NCBI GenBank assembly: GCA_018897155.1
Contig: JAHILE010000048.1
Coordinates: 1-64,000, forward strand
Direction of reading: 5' to 3'
DNA from: Nanoarchaeota archaeon
Lineage (GTDB): Archaea; EX4484-52; LFW-46
DNA length: 64,000 nucleotides
A model generated the notes under the pieces. The model worked only from the letters and a program-made list of their open reading frames with translations, searched no databases and was not told the origin of the DNA. Positions 1 to 12,000 of this stretch are shown one piece after another. How positions within the stretch are numbered: the first letter of the stretch is position 1; every line of letters starts with the position of its first letter. Both the position numbers and the translations under genes were made by a program.

Positions 1-3000
1 ATTGGGTGAACCGCGGCAATTACACCCTTGCCGGAGGAAAAGGAAACTGCTCCATAGTTGTCTGGAACTTCCTACCTTCGGATGTCAACGAAAACGTAAC
101 GTATCTGTTCCAGATTGAGGATGCAGAAACGACAAACGCAAGAAACACGACACTTTTTGGCGGGCTTAATATAACAAAGCCGGCTATCGAATTAAATTAT
201 TCGTTTGGAAACAATTCTAATGTCAATAGAAGCGCCGGTTTTGCATCGCTTGGTGTAAGGGCATATGACAGGGACAACAAAAGCTTTGTAAACGGCATTA
301 ATGTCTCGTTCTGGATTACGACAGACGGCGCGACTTACGATGCGGGCAACATCACGCAAACAAATGCGTCAGGGTATGCCAACACAACATTTAATCCAGT
401 ATGCGCGTATTCTGCAGGAATCCAGATATGGATGGCAGGCATTGTTGATTCAAGATACGCAAACAGCAATACCACTGAAAATTATACGACTAAAATATGG
501 GGCGACCTGAATGCGAATCTCATGCAGCCGCTCAACGGGCAGATATTTTTGCGCGGCTCAAACATAACGATACGCGCAAACATAACTGACGACTGCGGAA
601 CATTATGGAATATGGACAACACAACAATGGCAACGAAAAGCACAAACGCCGGAACACTATATGCGTGCTCGCCGATTGCAAATGAATCTACAGGAATCTA
701 CAATTGCACATTCAATACTTCAAGCCCTACAGTTATGCCTGCAAGATATTACAATGCGACTGTATTTGCGAACAAGACATATTATAATTTCGCGAACACG
801 ACCTATGCAAACTCGTTTTTCATAGAAACGTCCCCTGTAATCACTGCATCAAACGTAAACCCTGACGGCGGCGGATGGGGAAAGACATACACCTTTTTTG
901 TGAATGTCACTGACGAAGATTATGACGGCGTTGAGGTCACATTCTATGAGCGCGCATTAGGCGGAAGCTGGGTGTCATCGGGAATAAAAACATGCGCATC
1001 GCCTTGCATAAACCAAACCCTGAACTTTACAAAAAGCTATCTTTGCTCCAACTACCAGTCTCAGCCAGTAAGAGAATATACGTTTAATGCAACAGACACC
1101 AAATATATCAGCGAAATTGCTAAAAAGAATATGACGCTTACAAAAGATACAATCCTTGTTGAAGCAATAGACAACATCACAACAGACGGCAATATATCTA
1201 TATACCGGCCAGTCGGAGACTATAATCTGGCTTTGCGCCTTTTTGACAACGACAAAAGCGCTTATGTCGATATCCCCTACACACTTACAAAAATATGGGT
1301 AACGCAAAGTGGCCCGGGCACTAACTATATTGACCTTGAAGGAGCGTACCTATACACTAACGAAACTGGCCACTTCAACAAAACATTCAACCCAGGATGC
1401 ACCCCGAAATATTCTATAGGGATACATGGCTGGAAGGGCGGGGTAACTGACGATTCCTGCTATGTAAACACAAACAGCTCAATATACAGCCTTAACATAA
1501 CCACAGCCCCGCTAATTGCTGCAATAGAGCAGCCAAACGATGCAATGTTTAGAAGAGATATAGATAACATTACTTTGCGCGGCAATGTAACCGACGACTG
1601 CGGCCTTGTAAACGGCTCGACAACAAGCCTTTCGGCGTATAACGGCCAGAGCTACCAGAACTGTACTGCAGGAATGATAAATGACGAGGGCGCCGGCTGG
1701 TACAACTGCACGCTTACCCCGGTTTCTCCAGAATGGAGTGTCGGGCAATACGGCAAATACAATACAAGCATGTATGCCTCAAAGCAGTATTACAACATAT
1801 CAAATATCACAACAATGTCGCCGTCTTTCAACCTGACAGACCCTCCTGAAATAAAGGATATGACCTGGACATCAAGCAACCCGGTAACAAGCGGATGGGG
1901 AACAAGGCACACATTCACTGTGAAAGTAAAGGACGATGAAGCAGGATATGATACAGACACGGTTTATTTATGGAAATGGCATACTTCAACAGGGTGGGCG
2001 CTTATAAATTCAACCACTGTAATAAACAACCCGCTGTTTACAACAGTTTCATTTGAACAAAGATTCACGTGCGCAGATATCGGGACAAATTATTACAAAT
2101 TCAATGTCTCGGACAGATGGGGAAATACTAATGAAACGCAAAATGCAAGCTTTACAATAGGAAAAGATGCCGTATTTGTCCAATTAATACCTGCAAGCAA
2201 TGTTGACCGAGAAGGCCCTGCAACAACAAACCTGAAAGTGCGCGTCAGAGACACTGACAACGACTCGGTTGCATTCAACTGGATACCTGAAGGATATAGC
2301 GGCAAAATGTTTGTAACTACAAACGGCTCCGGAAGCAATGTATGGACTGTAGCAAACGGATCTATGTATACGGATTCCGGAAGCTATTTGAGTTTTGATT
2401 TCAATCCCGAATGCGCTCCGCTATATAAAGTCGGGGCCCAGGACTGGCGCGGAGGAATGGACAACGACACCTGTTTTGTAGACACCAACTCATCATCCGG
2501 CACGTTCACCATAACCGGCCAGCTTAAAGAAGGCATTGATTTACCGCCTTACGGCTCCGTATACGCAGTAGGCACAAACGTGACAATACGGACAAATTCA
2601 ACAACAGACTGCAGCGAATTGGTGAATGACTCTGCAATCAGCATACAATTAAGCAGCCCGCTGTCCGTATGGGAAAACTGCTCGGCAACAATAAACAATG
2701 AAGGAAACGGATATTATAACTGCTCATGGAACACGGAATTCCACTATGGAGGCTACTATAATGTGCAGATGAATTCGAGCAGAACTAATTATTATTTCAA
2801 TACAACTACGTGGAATAGCCAATTCTATATGAACAACACGCCTCCAAATGTAGAAAACTTTTCAGTTTCCCCCGAATCCGAAGGCTGGGGGAGTGTATAT
2901 ACATACCGCGCAGAAATATATGACGCGCAAAAAGACAACATAACTTGCGCGTTATATGTAAACACATCAGAATCAACCGGGTGGGTGCTGAAAAATAGCA

Positions 3001-6000
3001 CAACAATAGAAACTCAGCCAGCCCAAGGGCGTGCAAACTGCACGCTTTCAGTTTCAAACTTTGCTTGCGGCGAAATGGGAACAGACAATAGCTACAAATT
3101 CCAGATATATGACGGAACAAACCTGCTGAACACAAGCGTAATCTCTGGCCCGAACCTGACAGAAGATTCTGTTTCGATATCTTATTTCTACGGAAACAAT
3201 TCTGTTGTGAATAGGTCCGGAACCGAAACAACGCGCTTCATTGTGAGCGCCCTAGATACTGATAGAGGAAGCATCCCGGTACTGACTGGATCAAACATAA
3301 AATTCTGGGTAACTAAAAACGGTGCCGTATATGATGCGGGAACTGATATTGCGACCAATTCTTCGGGATATGCAAATTATGATTTCGACCCGACATGCAG
3401 CCCGACAAAATATGATGTGGGTCCGGAATATTGGGCTGCCGGCATTATTGACGGATGCTATGTTGCAACAAACCTGTCACAGAATCTCACTACAACCGTA
3501 ATTGGAAGCCTGATAAACACTATACAAATCCCGGATATCGGAACAGAATTCCTGCGAGGAGAAAACATCACGATAAAAAGCAACTCTGTAGCTACTATAC
3601 AAAGCGATTGCGTGCCCGAAGGCCTTGACGGCGTAAATAATGAAATAATTTTCCATAATGAAAACGGAATCAACAACTATTCCTGCGTAACCGGTCCCGG
3701 TACGGAAGGGTATTATGAATGCACAAGAAACACAACAGACATGAAAGCGAGATGGTACAACACAACAATGCGCTCATGGATGCAATACTACCACAATGGA
3801 ACGTCACTAAATGCAAGCCATTTCTTTGTCAAAACATTGCCTGTTCTAACAAACGAAACAGCAATCACAAATCCGGGCGGCTGGGGCGAAACATTCTATT
3901 TTAAAGTAAACCTTACTGATGAGGACCTTGATAATGTTACTGTAAACTTATATGCAAGAGATACTGCAGGCGGCTCATGGGGTGGGGCAAAAAACTCAAC
4001 AATTATATCGGCCCCGATAAATCAAACTGTTGTAATTTACTGGAACACCGTGCCTTATTGCGCCATAGGAACGTGGGAATATTATTTTGATGCAACAGAC
4101 ACGCACAACCCGTTAGATATAGTATCTACAACACCAAAGAATTTCACAATAGAACAAGACGATGTACAAATAGCTCTTGTGAGCGGCGACAATTCGTTCG
4201 CGTGGAGAAACGGCACATATAATACAACATTTACGCTCAATATAACCGACACTGACAGAAAAAACATAACAATAGGCGATAGCTCTTCGCGCTTCTGGGT
4301 GACTGTCAATGCAAGCAACCCAGGCTCTTTTGATGCCGGAAAAGACACAATGAGCTCCGGCGGATTAATAACATATTATTTCATGCAGCAGCTGCCGGAT
4401 GGCGGGCAAAAATGCGACTATTCTGTCGGAATTCAAAAATGGAAAGGCGGCACATTCAATGACGTCTGCTACAAAGATGCAAATTCAACCGCGTATTCCG
4501 TAATTATAAACTCAAGCCTAATGCCGAACATAACAAACCTGCATGACCAGGGATATTTAAGAGGGGACAAGATTCCAATAAATGTATCTGTAATTGATGA
4601 TTGCCAGACAGTCGAAAATGCAACAGTTATAAACAGCTTAGTAAATCCGCCAAACACATACTACTGCAGCAAACAAGATAACTGGGCATGGAACGAAAGC
4701 AACGGAACGTATATATGCATATGGGATTCGACAAACAAGCCGTATAAATGGTACAATGTCACGGCAACAGTTTCAAAGAATTATTATGTGCAAAGCTCAA
4801 CACCGGGCACAGACAGGTTCTTCTTAGGCACAACGCCGAAGCTGGATTTCCCTTCAGTAAACCCGACATTCGGCGGATGGGGTGAGAACCATCAATTCAG
4901 CGTGAGGCTGACAAGCCTTGACCTTGCAACAAACAATGTATCCCTCTGGAAAAGCCTTGACAACATTTCATGGAACGTTGTCAACTGGCAGTTAGTAAAT
5001 ACACCGGTAAACCAGTGGGTCTACTTCAACGAAAGATTTACTTGCAATGACTACTTGACGCCGCCTTCGGGACGTAATTATTACCAGATAAAATCCGCAA
5101 GCGTGTTCGGATTCAGCAACGAAACGCCAATACTTAATTTCACTCTCGACTATGACAATATAACCATACCAACATTAGGGGGGAACGACAGTGTAAGGAG
5201 GCTTGGCACAACAACGGCATTCCTCCAAGCAAGAATCTATGACAGCGATTATGGAGTTTATCAAAATAATACTGCAGGAAATATTTGGATAACGTCGGAC
5301 GGAAATAATTTCAGCTCAAACCAGACGTGCACAACATCAAACGGATATTGCAATATAAATTACGATCCACAATGCGATATATCCACAGGAGTGCAAAAAT
5401 GGAAGCTGGCAGTTGAGGATGCATGCTATCAAAAAGTAAACTCCACAAATGCAACGCTGACTGTCATGGGCCAGCTATATAGCAACCACGTAAATCCGAC
5501 AACAAATGCAATCATCAACAGAAACACCACAACGCCTTTGAATACCACAGTAATTAATGACTGCAACGGCGCAATTACCGGCGCCACAATATATTGGTAC
5601 AATAGCACTCCAAAGCAGATTGCAATAGGATATAATACAACATGGAAGGTTCCTGTAACTTATGCAAAAGGACCTGAAACAATAACAACAAACGCAACGC
5701 AACAGTACTATGACAACGGAACAAACTCAACACAAGTCTATATATATGGATGGAGTAAGATAAACTACACCAGCCTCTCAAACAGCTCAAGCTATCTTGC
5801 AGGTGAGTATGTTGAATCATATTGCATGGTAATAGATGCCAACACAACTGCATATCTTCAAAATTACAACGTAAGCTATTACAAAAACGGAAGTTTGCAG
5901 ACCTCTGCAATGACAAATGAAAACGGAACTGCATTATGGAATTGGTCCACAGCATCTGAAAACTTCGGATGGTATAATATAACGTGTATAATTTCAAATG

Positions 6001-9000
6001 ATAACGCCCAATACTATACGCCGTCAATTCCGCAAATTGAAAGCAATGTGAGAATAAACAGATCCACGGTTCTTAAGTCCCTATCGCTTTCCAACTCATC
6101 AATATTCAGGAATGATTCCTATAACCCGTACAAAACAAACATATCAGTAACTATCTATGACGCAGTTATAGGGCCTGCAGACGGGGCAAACGTCACATTC
6201 TATAATTCAACCGAACTTATCGGCAATTGCACGACTAATCCGAGTGGCAACTGCTTCATAACATATAATGCGCCAGACAATTCAACTCCGGGAATTTACA
6301 TAATATATATAAACTCAACCAAGACAGGACTTGAGCCATCCATAACAAATCAGACCAACATCACTGTGACAGGAGTACTATTCATAAACATAACACAGCC
6401 AGCAAACGATTCGTCGTGGGGTAAATCGACGACGCTCAATGTAACGTCCGATATATGGAATGAAAACGGCTATATTGATAACGCAACTGTAAATTGGTAT
6501 ATTGATACAAACTATGTTGCAAGCGGACAAAACGCGTCGTTTTCGCTATCGTCGCAAACGCCAGGAAGCAGAAAATTGACCGCGAATGCAACGAAATCAT
6601 ATTACCAACAGGCAGCGTCAAATATATCCCTAAGAATAAACGGTCTTGCTGACGTAAACTGGTGGTACCCGCCGGACAGCTCTCTGCAGCCATATCCGGT
6701 TCCATTTGAAATACAGTGCCGCGTAACAGACAACACGTCAGCAAGTGTCATTCAGGGATATGATGTCAATTTCTGGTACTGGAACGGCTCAAGTTATATC
6801 TTCAACGGAACATATGCAACAGATAATTTCGGCATTGCAGGCACTACATGGTATCCGGATTCAAAAGGAAGCATAACCTTCATGTGCAACATAACTGAGA
6901 ATACAACAATGTATTATTCGCCGAATATTAAAAGTGCAACTGCAACAATAATGGTGCAGGATACAAACCCGCCGTCAATAACGAATACAAGCATACTGCC
7001 AAACCAGAGCATTGAAGCAAATCTCAACTCAACAGCAATAACTGCAAATGTTACTGACGATTTAAATGTTTCTTCAGTCATCGCAAGAATAGTTTTACCC
7101 AACAGCAGCGTAATAAACCGAACAATGGCAAATATATCACAAAACATATACACAGTCCAATACCTGCCGCCCATAGGAGGAAATTATTCAGTGACAATAA
7201 TGGCGTGGGATTCGCCGCCCGAAAGCAACTTAAATGCAACGTATGCGGGAAACTTTACTGTATGGGGAAAAATAAACATGACTTCTGTTCAAACCGATGA
7301 AGCAGTAATAAACGGCATAACGCAATCAAACGGGGCACAATTTGTAATTGAAGCCAATGCAACTAATCTCGGGCCTGCAAACGCGTATAATGTAACACTG
7401 ACCATGTCTGATTCCCCGCCGGGCGTCTTATCCTACAACACCACGCAATACTCTTGCGGAAACCTCAGCACAGGCCAGAATTGCTCGCGCGCGTTCCTTG
7501 TAACTGTACCCCCGGCAACGCCGCCACAAATAATATATTCAAAAGTCACAACATCCTGGCGCAATCCGGATCTGACGCTTGAAAATGTCGAAAATATAAC
7601 AGACGTAATAATCTCGGCAAATCCAATAATTGATATATATGAGCCATCTCTCATAAACAACACTCCGCATGGAATGACAACCAAAGCAGGAACATTAACA
7701 ATAATATCTGCAGGAAACTGGCCTGTTGACAACATAGCCATAAACACCGTGGGCGGAAATCTTGCAACATCATGCCCGGGATGCAACATCACAATAAGCC
7801 AGCCCCTATGGGGAACTCTTCCGGCAGGAAGCAATTTCACAACAGACATAACTGTTGTAGTGCCGTTTGGGCAGCCGCCCGGCAACTACTGGACATCCGT
7901 GCTTGCATCATCAGATGCCGGCGTTGATTGGATAATCATGAACCTTACGGTTCCGCTCAACACTTCATGGACCAGAAATCCGGCGACATTCGGAACAATA
8001 CTCGCACTGGTAAATTCAAGCGATTCAGTAGGCAATATAGTTGCAACGCATATAGGCAACCAAAAGATAGATTTCAAGCTATATGAATCACAAAACGGAA
8101 GCGCGCTTGTTTCATTTGCTCCGCTGGCATTCACATTAAATGTCCTTTCATCAGTCAATATTTCGCTGAATTACACAATTCCGATAAGCCAGACACCGGG
8201 CATGTATTACTATCAGCTTCTGATAAGAAACACATCGGCAAATCCGCCGGAATACATAACAGACATGTGGCTGAATGTAACCGACACACCGCCGACAATA
8301 TCAAATGTCATCATTAATCCGATGGGCTATGAGGCGGGCACAGAATACACAAACATAACCGCAAGAATAACAGACAATGTGGCTGTGGCGTCAGCATGGA
8401 TAAACGCGACAAAGCCGAACGGAACAGAATTCATAAAATACTTTGATACAAACGGCCCCGAAGTTTTCACAAACTACAGCGAAAATGAAACAGGAATACA
8501 CAGAATCAGAATATGCGCAAGCGATGTTATGGGGCTTGAAGGATGCACGCAGGAGTATAATGTCAGCGTGATGATGAACACTACGCTTTTGGCAGAAACA
8601 AACATAACGAATTCATCAATAGGCGGGGTTCTTCTTGCGTCCGGAGTAAATGTTTCGTTCAATTTCAGCATAAGAAATATCGGCTATTCACGGGCACTGA
8701 ACGCAAACACCACAATAAGCGTTCCTGAAAACTGGAGCGTAACGGACAGCTTTTTCACTGCCGGAAACATCATAAAAGACAATGCATATAGCAATACGAC
8801 AATGCTTCAGATTGCACCCGACTCCATGGGCACATATTACATAAACTTCACATCAAACTGGACAAACTTCGATAATACAACCGATTGGAGCCTAACACAA
8901 ATAAAGATAATTGTGACTTCAAATCCCGCACTGGATGTTATTGATGATCCGCTTACGATGTATGTTGAAAGCGGAAGTTCCGGCAATTACACATTTGTTT

Positions 9001-12000
9001 TGAATTCAACCGGAAACGACATTGCACAAAACATACAAATAAACTGCACGGGTGGTATTGCATGCACTGCATTCAACATGTCACTCAACCCACAGTACAT
9101 AGCATCTCTTGTAAAGGGAAATGCTTCAAACATCACCATCAATGCATCTATTCCAGTAGGATATATTCCCGGAGTATATAACGGCGTGTTAAATGTGTCT
9201 TCCGACACATCAAGTATAAAAGCAAACATCTCAGTAATTGTTCCTGCAAACCTTACGTGGAGGCATTCTCCGACATCAATAAAAATGGAAGTCGCGGCAG
9301 GCACTAACGGAACATTCGGAATTGTGACGGTCTCAAACATAGGCAATCTTCCGGTTGTCTTGCAATCGCTGTCAACCAATACAACACTATTCACAGTAAA
9401 TGCCAGCACAATAAACCTGCCGGTTGGAACTTATTCGACAGTGGCTGTAAACTACACTGCCCCGCTGGTAAGTGCAATTGAAAATTATATCGCTTATTTC
9501 AGGACAGTCAATTCAACCGCAGTTCCGCAGAACCAGTCGACACTCCTAAATATCACTGTGCAGCCAATATATTTGTATATTGTATCGCCAACTACCGCTT
9601 CTCCAAAAATAAATGTATCAAGCGGAAACACTGTAGAAACCACAATAAACCTCACCTATTCATTGCAGCCTTTGTATGAAAATGTGACCTGGGAGATCAA
9701 TCTTACAAACGAAGGCTCGCTTGTAACCGTGAACACAACATACGCCAACTACTCAAACACAACAAAGCTCTGGACAATAAACTTTACAGCACCGGCAATA
9801 ATGGAAGGCGCTGCACACACGCTTATTGCAAAGGCATTCTACTCCACAAAGAACATATCGGTTGAAGGCATTCAGAAAGATGCTATTGTGTATGTGGACT
9901 CTGCAGCGCCTCTAATATCTCTTTCGGCGCCCACTGCAGCAAACCGCAACTCAATAGTGCCGATATATGTAAACATTACTGATTCCGGCGGCGTGAGAAA
10001 CGCATTGCTTGAAATAACAGATCCAAGCAGCCTATTGCAGAGTGTTAATGCAACATTGATGGGTTCTTCCGGAAACTTGTATAGATTCAATTATAATTAT
10101 AGCAATACATCACTCCTTGGAACATATAGAATTGTTGCAAAGGGCTATGACCTTTCAGGAAATATGAACACCACAAATACGACATTCGACATATATAATC
10201 CGGCTTACATAAGCGGATACCTGCTTGACATAGAAAGCCCGAACAGCACGGCACCAATTCCGGGCAATTTCAGGATGTATAAAAATGATACTGGCACGCT
10301 TTTGCACAGCTTTGCAACTAACAACATAACAGGATATTACTATCAAAGCGCATTTGTACGAATGTATGATGTTCTTTTAGACGCCCTAAATGTCAGCATG
10401 AAATTCAAGAACTTTAATATGCCGTCAGAAGGAATTACCGATCCCGTATCGCTTGGAAACATACCTTTGTCGCTCATTGGTTCGGGGCCGCTTAAGGCGG
10501 TTTATGTAACAAGCAAAATGAATGCGCAATATATGAATATAACATTCGACTATTCGCCATACATCGGAGTAAGCGCAAATGATGTGCAGGTTTATTATTG
10601 CGGCAACTGGACAAACCAGATTGGATGCACTGGAACGTGGTTCAGGCAAAACAGCTCTGTTGATACGCTCACAAGAACAGTAATGCTAAATACTCAGGCA
10701 TCTGCAGGAGCATATGCCCTATCGCAGTTTATCTGCGGAAACAAAATGTGCGAATCAATTTACGGAGAATCGAATGCAAACTGCCCGAAAGACTGCCCGA
10801 TTCCTGAAGGCCAGGAAATACCGCCCATAATAGGCGGCGGAAGCACTAGCGGAGGCGGTGGAGGAGGAGGAGGAGGAGGAGGCACTAGCGGAGGCGGCGG
10901 AAGCAGCGGCGGAGGCTCTGCAGGAGTTCCTGTCGCAACAATTAAACCGGATAACAGAACAACCACTGACAACGTGCCAATTGAAATAAAGTCAACCCTG
11001 CTTTACATAACGCTTGCTCCTGGAGAGCGGGAAATCCATTCAATAGAAATAAAGAACAACCTAAACGAAATAATAAATTCAAAATTAACTGTTGAAGGGC
11101 TTGTCTGGGAACTGATAAAAATTGAAAAAACTGATTTCGATTTAGGCCCAAAATCAACCGAAAACGTAAAGATAGAAGCATATGCGCTTCCATCAACACG
11201 GCCCGGAATATATACCGGAGATATTGTTGCAGTAACAGGAAATATGACATACAGGACGCCGATTACAATAAAGATTGAACTAAAGGAAGAGCCGCTGCTT
11301 GACGTAATACTAAAAATGCTTTCAGACATTGTAAGGCCCGGAGACGATGCACAATTCCTTGTAACTATCAAAAACATGGGAGAAACTGCATCTGTAGAAG
11401 ACATAATAATGAATTATGTTGTGAAAAACCTCCAGGATGGAACTGTTCTGACAACTGATAAAGAAACTCTTGCAGTCAATCAGACGCTCACCTATACAAA
11501 GACTATAAGAATACCGAATGGTACCGCAGAGGCGCGCTACGTAATTGATGCAAACGCAACTTATGCGAACGGAGTAAAATACGCCGGCTCTGCTGCGACC
11601 TTTGACGTAAGCATGCAGCCATGGCCAGTCATTATTCTGCGAAGGCTATTCACAAGCTGGCTGACGTATATAATATTACTAATAGTAATTCCGGGAATTT
11701 ATTTTGGAAGGCGCGCCTACAATGCATATAAGGACAAGAAAGCAAGAGATGCGCGATATATATTCCCGATGGACTACGCCAAGCTGCCGCAAAAAGGCGA
11801 TAAAAGCCTGCAGGTTGGAAAGATTGCAGAAACAGACATTAATTCATACCTTGATATCAAGAACCTGACAATGCATTCAATAGCAGCAGGGGGTACAGGT
11901 TCAGGAAAGAGCGTAACTGCAATGGTCACTGCAGAAGAACTTCTCAAGCGCGGAATACCTGTCGTAGTATTCGACCCGACAGCACAATGGTCCGGTTTCA

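Noticed and set aside
300-5470. CRISPR array or DNA-level tandem repeat
   Set aside because: The periodicity is in protein motifs at ~1 kb; DNA copies are too diverged and far too long.
5575-6027. 150-codon frame on the minus strand inside the giant gene
   Set aside because: Cys/Leu/His-rich composition typical of antisense reading through Asn/Thr-rich repeats.
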